Shown: positions 44,631 to 53,209 of the stretch, in pieces
Layout of the letters: each line of letters starts with the position of its first letter
How positions within the stretch are numbered: the stretch's first letter is position 1
Assembly (NCBI GenBank): GCA_018061265.1
Contig: JAGOUM010000011.1
Location: forward strand, 1 to 63,464
Source: Rhodoferax sp.
GTDB taxonomy: Bacteria; Pseudomonadota; Gammaproteobacteria; Burkholderiales; Burkholderiaceae_C
Length of the DNA: 63,464 bases
Reading direction: 5' to 3'
Notes under the pieces: generated by a model
Databases searched by the model: none
What the model saw: only the letters and a program-made list of their open reading frames with translations
Told to the model about the DNA's origin: nothing
Program-made: the position numbers and the translations under genes

Positions 44631-44659
44631 TAAATATGGCTCTATCGCAATACAGTAAA
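44631..44659 (-). promoter_or_regulatory. Promoter of the EamA-sseA pair
   Basis: In the AT-rich gap, on the minus strand, TTTACT (44659-44654) and TATTTA (44636-44631) are 17 bases apart, with the ATG at 44614 just downstream, giving a short leader. Confidence 0.45.
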
Positions 44660-44690
44660 CACTTTTCTGCTACAGATAATATCGTATCAA

Positions 44691-45824
44691 TTACTCCGCC
44701 ATCTGCTTTTGGTACCAGGCGTGAAAGTGCTGCATGCCATCTTCCATGGGGCTTTGGTACGGTCCAATCTGGTTCTCTCCACGCGCAAACAGGGCTTTGC
44801 GTCCGGCATCCATTCGTTCGCCAATTTCATCGTCTTCGATACAGGTTTCCATATAGGCCGCCTGTTGTGATTCGACAAACTCGCGCTCAAACGCCTGAAT
44901 CTCTTCCGGATAGTAAAACTCGACCATATTGAGTGTTTTGTCCACACCCATCGGGTGCAGGGTCGACACGGTCAACACATGCGGATACCACTCGATCATG
45001 ATGTGTGGGTAGTAGGTGAGCCAGACCGCTCCACGTTCTGGCATCTGGCCGTGGCGGTACTTCAGTAGTGCCTGGTGCCAGCGCCGGTAGACCGCGGACC
45101 CGGGCCGGCCAAACGCTTTCGATACACCGACGGTTTGCACGGAATAGTGCTGGCCAAACTCCCACTTCAGGTCATCACAGCTCACGAAATGGCCCAGCCC
45201 CGGGTGAAACGGGGCCACATGGTAGTCCTCAAGATAGACCTCGATGAAGGTCTTCCAGTTGTAGTTGCATTGGTGCAACTCGACCTTGTCGAGCACGTAA
45301 CCCGAGAAGTCCAATGTGGTGCGTTCATCCAGTCCTGCAAGGTTCTGCGCCACGGGGCCAGCGGTGGCACCCTCTGCGGCCTCGAACAACAGGCCGTTCC
45401 AGCTCTGCAGCGGATAGTTGCGCAGGTTGAGACAAGGGTCCTGAGGAAAGTGCGGCGCGCCGATCAGCGTGCCAGCTGTCTGTGCACCGTTGGTCGCGTA
45501 GGTCCAACGGTGGATCGGGCAGACAATATTGCCCCCTGTCGTGTCCAGCGACCCTCGTCCTTTCAGCATCATTGCCTGGCGGTGTCGACAGACATTGGAC
45601 ACCAGTTCAATCCCCCGCTGGGTGTGCACCAACACACGACCACCCAGTTCCTGTGCCAGGACATGATAGTCCCCCAGATTGGGAACACTTTGGGCGTGGC
45701 CCACATACCGTGGTCCTCGCTCGAACAGGATTTTTAACTCGCGCTGGTACAGCGCTGGATCAAAGTAACTTGAAACTGGTAGTTGGCCTGCGGCCTGCTG
45801 CAGTTGAAGACTTAAATCAGACAT
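44691..45824 (-). CDS. Rieske non-haem iron oxygenase, alpha subunit
   Basis: The 377 residues have a Rieske centre (C79, H81, C102, H105 in NVCRHRQAM and VCPIHRWTYA) and a catalytic iron site in NWKTFIEVYLEDYHVAPFH (H202, H207, nearby Asp). It hydroxylates an aromatic or quaternary-amine-type substrate using a separate reductase, which is not in the window. The gene stands alone, with an unusual hairpin-rich leader. Substrate unknown. Confidence 0.88.
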   Translation of the reverse strand: MSDLSLQLQQAAGQLPVSSYFDPALYQRELKILFERGPRYVGHAQSVPNLGDYHVLAQELGGRVLVHTQRGIELVSNVCRHRQAMMLKGRGSLDTTGGNIVCPIHRWTYATNGAQTAGTLIGAPHFPQDPCLNLRNYPLQSWNGLLFEAAEGATAGPVAQNLAGLDERTTLDFSGYVLDKVELHQCNYNWKTFIEVYLEDYHVAPFHPGLGHFVSCDDLKWEFGQHYSVQTVGVSKAFGRPGSAVYRRWHQALLKYRHGQMPERGAVWLTYYPHIMIEWYPHVLTVSTLHPMGVDKTLNMVEFYYPEEIQAFEREFVESQQAAYMETCIEDDEIGERMDAGRKALFARGENQIGPYQSPMEDGMQHFHAWYQKQMAE

Positions 45825-45843
45825 GGGTGACCTGACCTAAAGA

Positions 45844-45897
45844 CTCCCCACAGGGAGATGCACAGAAAGTGCAGTAAAAAAAGCCAGCCGGAGCTGG
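45844..45897 (-). promoter_or_regulatory. Three hairpins, one terminator-like, in the Rieske gene leader
   Basis: In mRNA order: CCAGC-TCCG-GCTGG (45897-45884) followed by C and seven U residues, then TGCAC-TTTCT-GTGCA (45873-45859), then CTCCC-TGTG-GGGAG (45857-45844), the last ending 20 bases from the ATG. The first looks like an intrinsic terminator ahead of the gene it precedes. It may be an attenuator, or end a short RNA or antisense transcript from the xseB side. Confidence 0.55.
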
Positions 45898-45989
45898 AAC
45901 AGAAAACCGGCGAATTGTACATAGACCATCGGCAGCGGCTGCTTCGGCCATGTTCACAACGTTTGGACACGCCGACTTGCGCTATTGTT

Positions 45990-46017
45990 TTGAGTCTTCG
46001 CCGCGAACGCCTAAAAT
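45990..46017 (+). promoter_or_regulatory. Promoter of xseB-ispA-dxs
   Basis: TTGAGT (45990-45995) and TAAAAT (46012-46017) are 16 bases apart and about 34 bases before the xseB start codon. Confidence 0.55.
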
Positions 46018-46050
46018 CGGGCGCTTTCCACTCTGATCAAATGTATCCAT

Positions 46051-46287
46051 ATGGCGACAGCTTCCAAGAACGCTGCAGCGGCAAGCACCAGTTACGAGGC
46101 TGATCTACAGGAACTGGAGCGTTTGGTGGATAAGCTGGAATCGGGTGATCTACCGCTTCAAGACCTGCTGACCCGATACCAGCGGGGTGCCGAATTGCTG
46201 GGCGCTTGCCGTCGCCGCCTGGAAGCGGTGGAACAGCAGGTCAAAGTGCTGGATCAAGGTGTCCTGAAACCATGGTCTGCTGAATAG
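46051..46287 (+). CDS. xseB: Exodeoxyribonuclease VII small subunit
   Basis: The 78 residues match Xse[51 protein letters not shown], a helical hairpin that packs on XseA to form the single-strand exonuclease. Length is normal. It leads the xseB-ispA-dxs operon, 6 bases before ispA; the xseA gene is elsewhere. Confidence 0.95.
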   Translation: MATASKNAAAASTSYEADLQELERLVDKLESGDLPLQDLLTRYQRGAELLGACRRRLEAVEQQVKVLDQGVLKPWSAE

Positions 46288-46293
46288 GCAAGC

Positions 46294-47301
46294 ATGCTGC
46301 CGGAGTTTGATTTCAAAACCTGGATGCCGCAGCAGCTGGCATGGGTGGAGAGTGCGCTGTCTGACTGGGTCAGCGTTTCCAGTCAAACAGGGGCCGACCA
46401 TCATGCCCCGGCGGATCTGGTCGAAGCCATGCGTTATGCGGTGCTGGATGGCGGCAAACGCCTGCGTCCCTTGCTGGTGCTGGCGGCTTTCCAGGCGGTC
46501 AGCCTCGGTTCACATGCCCAACTGGCAGCGGACATGGAAGACTTTGGCGAGTTGGCCCGCCGTGGTGGCTTGTCTCACGAAGATGACGATGCCGACCTTC
46601 CTGAAGCGGCCCTGCGCACCGCCTGTGCGGTAGAGCTGATCCATGCCTACTCTCTGGTTCATGACGACATGCCCTGCATGGACAATGATGTGTTGCGCCG
46701 TGGCAAGCCGACGGTGCACGTCCAGTACGGCGAGGCCACCGCCTTGCTGGCGGGTGATGCCTTGCAGGCGCTGGCGTTTGAATTGCTCACCCCTGACGAG
46801 CTGGTGATGCCAGCGGTGCAGCAGGCGCGTTTATGCCGACTGTTGTCGCGCGCTGCCGGTTGCGCGGGCATGGCAGGCGGTCAGGCGATTGATCTGGCCA
46901 GTGTTGGCCGTCGCTTGACTGAAGAGCAGTTGCGCCAGATGCACCGGCTCAAGACCGGTGCGCTGTTGCGCGCCAGTGTGGTGATGGGTGCTGTCTGTGG
47001 TGGGGCCAGCAGTGCCTCGCTGGCCGCCTTGCATGATTATGGCGAGGCACTTGGACTGGCGTTTCAAGTGGTGGACGATATTCTGGATGTGACGGCGGAT
47101 TCAAGCACGCTGGGAAAAACCGCTGGCAAAGACGCCGACAATGACAAGCCGACGTATGTGTCATTGATGGGACTGGAGCATGCCGCCACCTTGGCGCAGG
47201 AACTACTCGCGCAGGCGCTGGCGGCCTTGCAGCGCAGTGACCTGGCTGACACCCGGGCCTTGCGTGCACTGGCGGTGATGGTGGTGGAACGTGACAATTG
47301 A
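46294..47301 (+). CDS. ispA: Farnesyl diphosphate synthase
   Basis: IspA condenses dimethylallyl and isopentenyl diphosphates to geranyl and farnesyl diphosphate. The two aspartate motifs are DDMPCMDND (about residue 123) and DDILD (about 262); GGKRLRPLLVLAA is near the N-terminus. At 335 residues it is longer than E. coli IspA (299); an acidic stretch of about 27 residues (residues 75-102, AADMEDFGELARRGG and HEDDDADLPE) before AVELIHAYS accounts for most of this. It is followed by dxs. Confidence 0.93.
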   Translation: MLPEFDFKTWMPQQLAWVESALSDWVSVSSQTGADHHAPADLVEAMRYAVLDGGKRLRPLLVLAAFQAVSLGSHAQLAADMEDFGELARRGGLSHEDDDADLPEAALRTACAVELIHAYSLVHDDMPCMDNDVLRRGKPTVHVQYGEATALLAGDALQALAFELLTPDELVMPAVQQARLCRLLSRAAGCAGMAGGQAIDLASVGRRLTEEQLRQMHRLKTGALLRASVVMGAVCGGASSASLAALHDYGEALGLAFQVVDDILDVTADSSTLGKTAGKDADNDKPTYVSLMGLEHAATLAQELLAQALAALQRSDLADTRALRALAVMVVERDN

Positions 47302-47317
47302 GCCAACATTGAAGTTG

Positions 47318-47381
47318 GGGTATTTTTTTGCCTCCAGCCCAGTGTTGATAGGCTCTGATAGCTATAAAAAGTAAATATTAT
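47318..47381. repeat. Dispersed AT-rich repeat between ispA and dxs
   Basis: The plus strand reads TTTTTTTGCCTCCAGCCC then TAGGCTCTGATAGCTATAAA. It fills nearly the whole gap and ends at the dxs start codon, so the dxs ribosome-binding region lies in the repeat. Confidence 0.75.
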
Positions 47382-49272
47382 GCTGATGAACATTCCGTAT
47401 CCTCTGCTGCAAGGTATTCATGGCCCGGCAGATTTGCGGCGACTTGCGCGCAACCAGCTCGAGGCCCTTTCGACCGAGTTGAGGGCCTACCTGCTCGACA
47501 GTGTGGCCAAAACCGGTGGCCACCTGAGCTCCAACCTGGGCACCGTGGAACTCACGGTGGCGCTCCACTATGTGTTCAATACCCCGTATGACCGTGTGGT
47601 GTGGGACGTGGGCCACCAGACCTACCCACACAAGATCCTGACAGGGCGGCGCGAACGCATGAGCAGCTTGCGCCAGTTGGGCGGGCTCAGCGGTTTCCCG
47701 CAACGGGGTGAAAGCGAGTTTGACGCTTTTGGTACAGCCCACTCCAGCACGTCCATCTCGGCGGCTCTGGGAATGGCGATGGCGTCCAAACTCAAGGGCG
47801 AAGAGCGCCAGGCGATCGCCGTGATCGGTGATGGCGCCATGACGGCGGGCATGGCGTTTGAAGCACTCAACAACGCCGGGGTGGCCGACTGCAACCTGCT
47901 GGTCATCCTGAACGACAACGACATGTCGATCAGCCCGCCTGTGGGGGCGCTTAACCGGTACCTTGCCAAACTGCTGAGTGGCCAGTTTTACACCACCGCC
48001 AAAAGTGCAGGCAAGTCCGTGCTCAAAGGTGCACCGCCTCTTTTTGAGCTGGCCAAGCGCTTTGAAGAGTCGGCCATGGGCATCGTCAAACCGATCACGC
48101 TGTTTGAAAAGTTCGGCTTTAACTATGTGGGGCCAATCGATGGCCATGATGTTGAAACCCTGGTCAGCGTGCTGGAGAATATTCGTCATCTCAAGGGGCC
48201 GCAGTTCTTACATGTGGTGACCAAAAAAGGGCAGGGCTACAAGTTGGCCGAGGTGGATCCGGTGGCCTACCATGGCCCGGGCAAGTTTGATCCGGCTGTG
48301 GGTTTGCAGAAATCCAGTGCCCAGGCCCTGCCCACATTCACCCAGGTGTTTGGTGACTGGCTGTGTGATATGGGTGCAGCGGATGATCGGCTGGTTGGTA
48401 TTACCCCGGCGATGCGTGAAGGCTCGGGTATGGTCGAATTCGAGAAGCGTTTTCCCAAGCGCTTCTTTGATGTTGGCATTGCTGAACAACATGCCGTCAC
48501 ATTTGCCGCAGGCCTGGCCTGTGAGGGCATGAAGCCGGTGGTGGCCATTTATTCAACCTTTTTGCAGCGTGCCTACGACCAGTTGATTCACGACGTGGCG
48601 ATACAGAACTTGCCGGTGGTGTTTGCACTGGACCGCGCCGGTCTGGTGGGTGCCGATGGGGCTACTCACGCCGGCGCCTACGACATCGCCTACCTGCGCT
48701 GCATCCCGAACATCAGCGTGGCCTGCCCGGCTGACGAGAACGAGTGTCGCCAATTGCTGTGTACTGCCTTCGCGCAGAACAGTCCGGTGGCGGTACGTTA
48801 TCCGCGGGGTGTCGGTGCGGGTGTGCCGGTGCAAAGTACGCTGGACGCCTTGCCATTTGGCAAAGGTGAGATCCGTCGTACCGGCAACCGTCTGGCCATT
48901 CTGGTTTTTGGTACTCTGCTGCAGCAGGCGCTGCTGGCGGCGCAGGCGCTTGACGCCACCGTGGTCAATATGCGCTGGGCCAAACCGTTGGACGAGTCCC
49001 TGCTGCTGCAAGTGGCCAGGGATCATTCGGTTCTGGTCACCCTTGAAGAGGGTGCCGTGATGGGCGGGGCAGGCAGTGCCGTGCTTGAGTCCCTGGGCCG
49101 GGGCGGCTGGTCCAGGCCAGTGCTTCAGTTGGGTCTGCGGGACGAATTTGTCGAACATGGCGACCCGGCCAAGCTGCTGTCTTTGCAAGGGCTTGACGCC
49201 AATGGCATAGAAGCCAGCGTCCGGGTCTACCTGGCGACGCCAGAAGTTGTCAAAAATCTGCACAACTATTGA
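47380..49272 (+). CDS. dxs: 1-deoxy-D-xylulose-5-phosphate synthase
   Basis: Dxs joins pyruvate and glyceraldehyde 3-phosphate in the first step of the MEP pathway, using thiamine diphosphate. The 630 residues show [21 protein letters not shown], the TPP motif [18 protein letters not shown], and [16 protein letters not shown] with the catalytic Glu. The start may be at 47380 or 47386. There is no strong ribosome site, since the leader is a repeat copy. Together with ispA it supplies isoprenoid precursors. Confidence 0.96.
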   Translation: MLMNIPYPLLQGIHGPADLRRLARNQLEALSTELRAYLLDSVAKTGGHLSSNLGTVELTVALHYVFNTPYDRVVWDVGHQTYPHKILTGRRERMSSLRQLGGLSGFPQRGESEFDAFGTAHSSTSISAALGMAMASKLKGEERQAIAVIGDGAMTAGMAFEALNNAGVADCNLLVILNDNDMSISPPVGALNRYLAKLLSGQFYTTAKSAGKSVLKGAPPLFELAKRFEESAMGIVKPITLFEKFGFNYVGPIDGHDVETLVSVLENIRHLKGPQFLHVVTKKGQGYKLAEVDPVAYHGPGKFDPAVGLQKSSAQALPTFTQVFGDWLCDMGAADDRLVGITPAMREGSGMVEFEKRFPKRFFDVGIAEQHAVTFAAGLACEGMKPVVAIYSTFLQRAYDQLIHDVAIQNLPVVFALDRAGLVGADGATHAGAYDIAYLRCIPNISVACPADENECRQLLCTAFAQNSPVAVRYPRGVGAGVPVQSTLDALPFGKGEIRRTGNRLAILVFGTLLQQALLAAQALDATVVNMRWAKPLDESLLLQVARDHSVLVTLEEGAVMGGAGSAVLESLGRGGWSRPVLQLGLRDEFVEHGDPAKLLSLQGLDANGIEASVRVYLATPEVVKNLHNY

Positions 49273-49420
49273 TCTAACCCCGTACTGTTGACCCCGGCGC
49301 AAGGGAAAACCCGCGAATGTCGGCGAATTGATGTTCCTAAAATGGCGCTCGACTCTTTCGGCGACATGTGTTTGTTGTGACCGTGTGTCAAAGTGTTCTT
49401 ACATCTACAGGAGTATTTCG

Positions 49421-50503
49421 ATGGATCGTCGTTCTATTATCAAAAACGCAGGTATCGCAGGTGTGCTGGCTGCTGGCGTTGCTCCCGCAGTACACGCCCA
49501 GGCGGCGGTACGCTGGCGTCTGGCATCGAGCTTTCCAAAGTCGCTCGACACCATTTACGGCGCAGCCGAAGTGATGGCCAAGGCCGTCAAGGCCATGTCC
49601 GGTGGCAAGTTCGAGATATCAGTTCACGCCGGTGGTGAACTGGTGCCACCCTTTGGTGTGGTGGACGGCGTGCAGAACGGCACGGTCGAAATCACCCATA
49701 CGGTACCCTACTATTTTTACGGCAAAAACCCGGCGTTTGCCATTGGCTCGGCGATTCCATTTGGCATGAATGCGCGCCAGATGACGGCCTGGATGATGCA
49801 TGGCAATGGCCGCAAGCTGATGAATGAGCTCTATGCGGGCTACGGCATGACCAGTTTTGCCGGCGGCAACACGGGCGTGCAGATGGGTGGCTGGTACCGC
49901 AAGCAGATCAAGTCCATTGCCGATTTCAAAGGTATGAAGATGCGTCTTGGTGGTGGCTTGGTCGGCGAGGTGATGCAGGGCATCGGTGCGGTGCCGCAAA
50001 GTATTCCTGGTGGCGAGGTTTACCAGGCGCTGGAAAAAGGCACCATCGATGCTGCCGAATGGGTCGGTCCTTATGACGACCAGAAACTTGGCTTTAACAA
50101 GGTGGCACCGTTTTACTACTATCCGGGCTGGTGGGAAGGCGGCCCCGAAGTGGACTTCTTTGTTAACCAGAAGGCCATGGACAGCCTTTCGGCAGAAAAC
50201 AAGGCCATCCTCGAGACCGCCTGCGCCATGGCGGCGACCGACATGCTGGCCAAGTACGATGCGTTTAACCCGAACGCCTTGAAACAGCTGGTCGCGGCCA
50301 AGACCAAGGTCCTGCCTTTCCCCAATGACGTCCTTGAAGCCTCGTTCAAGTCGGCGATGGCGGTGTTTGAGGCCAACAACGCCAAGAGCCCCGAGTGGAA
50401 GAAAATTTACGCCGATTTCCGCAACTTCCAGCGTGACCAGGTGCTGTGGTTCCGCTTTGCGGAAAGCAAGTTCGACGCGTTCATGGCCACCCGCAAGCTC
50501 TGA
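49421..50503 (+). CDS. TRAP transporter substrate-binding protein (TakP-like)
   Basis: The ATG at 49421, after CAGGAG, starts a 360-residue protein with a signal sequence carrying a twin-arginine-like motif (MDRRSIIKNAGIAGVLAAG) and cleavage near VHAQA. The body fits the DctP family: WRLASSFPKSLDTIYGAAE, GGEVYQALEKGTIDAAEWVGPYDD and PGWWEGGPEVDFFVN. This subgroup includes TakP, which binds 2-oxoacids; that ligand is inferred. The permease genes are convergent on the other strand. Confidence 0.9.
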   Translation: MDRRSIIKNAGIAGVLAAGVAPAVHAQAAVRWRLASSFPKSLDTIYGAAEVMAKAVKAMSGGKFEISVHAGGELVPPFGVVDGVQNGTVEITHTVPYYFYGKNPAFAIGSAIPFGMNARQMTAWMMHGNGRKLMNELYAGYGMTSFAGGNTGVQMGGWYRKQIKSIADFKGMKMRLGGGLVGEVMQGIGAVPQSIPGGEVYQALEKGTIDAAEWVGPYDDQKLGFNKVAPFYYYPGWWEGGPEVDFFVNQKAMDSLSAENKAILETACAMAATDMLAKYDAFNPNALKQLVAAKTKVLPFPNDVLEASFKSAMAVFEANNAKSPEWKKIYADFRNFQRDQVLWFRFAESKFDAFMATRKL

Positions 50504-50524
50504 TCGGCACAGTCGCTTGACTGC

Positions 50525-50552
50525 AAAAAGCCCCGCATTGCGGGGCTTTTTT
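50525..50552. terminator. Bidirectional intrinsic terminator
   Basis: AAAAAGCCCCGC-ATT-GCGGGGCTTTTTT: a GC-rich stem with A-tract on the left and T-tract on the right, so it can stop transcripts from both the binding-protein gene and the convergent permease genes. Confidence 0.92.
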
Positions 50553-50601
50553 ATGGCTCACTGCGGGTCACGCAGTGGACCGGAGTGTCGGAACTGTTGC
50601 G

Positions 50602-52401
50602 CTACTTTTTCTTCATGGCTTCTTCCATGGCCTTCATCGGGTCGTCCTCTGCGGCCGCGTCCTGTCCACCGGTCGGCACCACTGGCGCTTCACTAGTGGC
50701 GTCGGACGCTGCATCTTGCGGCGGGGTGGCAGCATCAGGTTCCAGTTCAGACGGCGGCATGCTGAGCATCATCTCGGCACCCACTTTGTCCAGATCCACG
50801 GCCTCTTTTTTATCCAGACCACTTGACACAATACCCGGGAAGGCAATGATCAGACCCACCATGATGATCTGGATGATCACAAAGGGCACAGCGCCCCAGT
50901 AGATTTGCATGGTGGTCACGGGCTGAATCAGCTTCTTGGTCAGCCGGTCGGTATAGGCCCGGCCCGGTGCCACGCTGCGCAGGTAAAACAGCGCAAAACC
51001 GAATGGCGGGTGCATGAACGAGGTTTGCATGTTCACACCCAGCAAGACGCCAAACCAGATCAAATCGATGCCGATTTTTTCAGCCACCGGGGCCAACAGC
51101 GGCACCACAATAAATGCCAGTTCAAAGAAGTCCAGGAAAAACGCCAGGATAAAAATCAACACGTTAACCACAATCAGAAAGCCCAGTTGGCCACCAGGTA
51201 CCGAGGTCAGCAGGTGTTCCACCCATCTGGAGCCGTCCACGCCCTGAAACACCAGGCTGAACACGGTGGAACCCACCAGAATAAACACCACAAAACTGGA
51301 CAGCTTGGTGGTGGAGGTCAGCGCCTGTTTCAGCAACGAAAAGCTCAGGCGCTTGCGACTGAAGGCCATCAGCATGGCACCCATGGCGCCCATGGCACCC
51401 CCTTCAGTGGGCGTGGCCACGCCAAGAAATATCGTACCCAGGACCAAAAAAATCAGCAAAAGTGGTGGAATCAGTACAAACGTGACCCGCTCGGCCATGC
51501 GCGACAACAGCCCGGCACGTGTCACCTTGTTGATCACGGCGATCAGGAACGCCAGCACCACACCGGCACACAAAGAGACCACAATGGTTTCGTCCTTGGC
51601 CACCAGCGTCACTTCCTCACCCTTGAAGTAGCTCAGCACCTGGGCATAGTGTTCGCCCAGAAAAATCGCCGAACCGGCACTCAGCGCCGTCAAAACACCC
51701 AGCGATGGCAAACCACTGCTGCCGTTGTCCTCACGGATGGTGCGGGCTTCAGCCGGCAAGGCCGGGACCCAGCTGGGTTTGATGAAGGTGATCAGCAACA
51801 CGTAACCAAAGTACATGGTCGTCAGGACAAAACCTGGAATAAACGCACCTTTGTACATTTCGCCCACACTGCGTCCCAGCTGGTCGGCCAGAATGATCAG
51901 CACCAGCGATGGCGGAATGATCTGTGCCAGCGTGCCCGAGGCTGCAATCACGCCGGTCGCAATGCGCCGGTCATAGCCGTAGCGCAGCATGATGGGCAGC
52001 GAGATCAGTCCCATTGAAATGACGGATGCGGCCACCACGCCAGTGGTCGCGGCCAGCAGCGCACCCACAAAAATCACTGCAAACGCCAGACCACCACGCA
52101 GTGGACCAAAAAGCTGGCCAATGGTGTCAAGCAGGTCTTCTGCCATCCCGCTTCGCTCCAGAATCAAGCCCATTAGCGTGAAAAACGGGATCGCCAGCAG
52201 CGTGTCGTTTTGCATGATGCCAAAGATTCGCAGGGGCAAGGCCTGCAGCAGCGCCTCGGGCAGCAGGCCCAGTTCGACGCCGACAAAGCCAAAGAACAGG
52301 CCACATGCCCCCAGGCTGAACGCCACCGGGAAACCCATCAGTAAGAAAACGACAAGCCCCATGAACATGATGGGGGCAATGTTGTGTGCAAGAAATTCCA
52401 T
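50602..52401 (-). CDS. TRAP transporter large permease
   Basis: The ATG at 52401 (MEFLAHNIAPIMF) gives 599 residues with about 12 helices of the DctM family (LLAIPFFTLMGLILERSGMAEDLL, GTLAQIIPPSLVLIILAD, MHPPFGFALFYLRSVAP). It is of the long type, with an extra cytoplasmic region about residues 220-300. The last ~75 residues are a Pro/Ala/acidic tail (PPSELEPDAATPPQDAASD and on) ending in KAMEEAMKKK, not part of the usual permease. It lies 25 bases after dctQ. Confidence 0.9.
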   Translation of the reverse strand: MEFLAHNIAPIMFMGLVVFLLMGFPVAFSLGACGLFFGFVGVELGLLPEALLQALPLRIFGIMQNDTLLAIPFFTLMGLILERSGMAEDLLDTIGQLFGPLRGGLAFAVIFVGALLAATTGVVAASVISMGLISLPIMLRYGYDRRIATGVIAASGTLAQIIPPSLVLIILADQLGRSVGEMYKGAFIPGFVLTTMYFGYVLLITFIKPSWVPALPAEARTIREDNGSSGLPSLGVLTALSAGSAIFLGEHYAQVLSYFKGEEVTLVAKDETIVVSLCAGVVLAFLIAVINKVTRAGLLSRMAERVTFVLIPPLLLIFLVLGTIFLGVATPTEGGAMGAMGAMLMAFSRKRLSFSLLKQALTSTTKLSSFVVFILVGSTVFSLVFQGVDGSRWVEHLLTSVPGGQLGFLIVVNVLIFILAFFLDFFELAFIVVPLLAPVAEKIGIDLIWFGVLLGVNMQTSFMHPPFGFALFYLRSVAPGRAYTDRLTKKLIQPVTTMQIYWGAVPFVIIQIIMVGLIIAFPGIVSSGLDKKEAVDLDKVGAEMMLSMPPSELEPDAATPPQDAASDATSEAPVVPTGGQDAAAEDDPMKAMEEAMKKK

Positions 52402-52426
52402 GTCAGTCTCCGGGCTGCTGTGGGTT

Positions 52427-53035
52427 TTAGGCCGCTTTGGTTTGTGCGGCTTTTTCTTCAGCCAGTTTCTGGATGGCCTCGGCCAGTTCTTCTTCGGCCG
52501 TCTTGCCCACCGGCTTTTCAGTCGGGTCCTCAATCAGACCCCTCAAAAAGGCCAGACGCTTGATCAGCTCCGACACGCCTTGTAACCACAGAAGGCCAAA
52601 ACCCAGTGGCATCATCAGGTAGACCGGCCAACGGATCAGGCCGCCGGCGTTACCCGACAACTCGCCGCTGGCGTAGCCCTTGAGGAAAAAGGGCAGGCTG
52701 AACCAGACAATGGCGCTGCAAAACGGCAGCAGAAAAAAGGTGAAGCCAAACACATCAATCCAGGTTTGGGTGCGCTTCTTGAAGCGGCTGTAGACGACGT
52801 CAATCTTGACGTGTTCGCCGTTGAGCAAGGTGTAGGCAGAGGCCAGCAAAAAGGTGGCTGCAAACAGGTACCACTGGACCTCCAGAAAGGCGTTGGAGCC
52901 AATATTCAATGCCTTGCGCACCACCGCATTGATGGCACTGATCACCGCGGAGGCGAGGATCAGCCAGATCACATGTTTGCCAATAAAGCGGTTGAGTGCG
53001 TCAATGGCGCCAGATATTTTTAGTAGTGTTTGCAT
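52427..53035 (-). CDS. TRAP transporter small permease
   Basis: The ATG at 53035 after TTGGAG gives 202 residues with four helices of the DctQ family (VIWLILASAVISAINAVVRKA; EVQWYLFAATFLLASAYTLL). It partners the large permease for Na+-driven uptake of an organic acid. A C-terminal Lys/Glu/Ala-rich helix of about 35 residues (TAEEELAEAIQKLAEEKAAQ) is extra. First gene of the pair. Confidence 0.88.
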   Translation of the reverse strand: MQTLLKISGAIDALNRFIGKHVIWLILASAVISAINAVVRKALNIGSNAFLEVQWYLFAATFLLASAYTLLNGEHVKIDVVYSRFKKRTQTWIDVFGFTFFLLPFCSAIVWFSLPFFLKGYASGELSGNAGGLIRWPVYLMMPLGFGLLWLQGVSELIKRLAFLRGLIEDPTEKPVGKTAEEELAEAIQKLAEEKAAQTKAA

Positions 53036-53055
53036 GTTGTCTCCAACTCCAAAGT

Positions 53056-53098
53056 GGTCAATGACCGCTGCTGGCGGCTCTCGATGACTGGTCAATGA
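53056..53098. promoter_or_regulatory. Repeated GGTCAATGA sequence before dctQ
   Basis: GGTCAATGACC (53056-53066), an inverted repeat, and a second GGTCAATGA (53090-53098) lie 34 bases apart in the dctQ leader. They could be operator half-sites; no regulator gene is adjacent except the ModE-like one. Confidence 0.35.
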
Positions 53099-53209
53099 AG
53101 CGCGCAGTTTAGCGGGTTCGCCTGGAAGACCGGCTTGAATAGTTTGACTGAGGCCCGTGAAAATTCTGCTGCCACCGTTTGAAGAGGAAGGCGACAGGCC
53201 GCGGGCACC

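Noticed and set aside
44691-45824. Carnitine or choline-type monooxygenase
   Set aside because: The Rieske and iron motifs are general and no reductase or catabolic genes are adjacent, so the substrate cannot be named.
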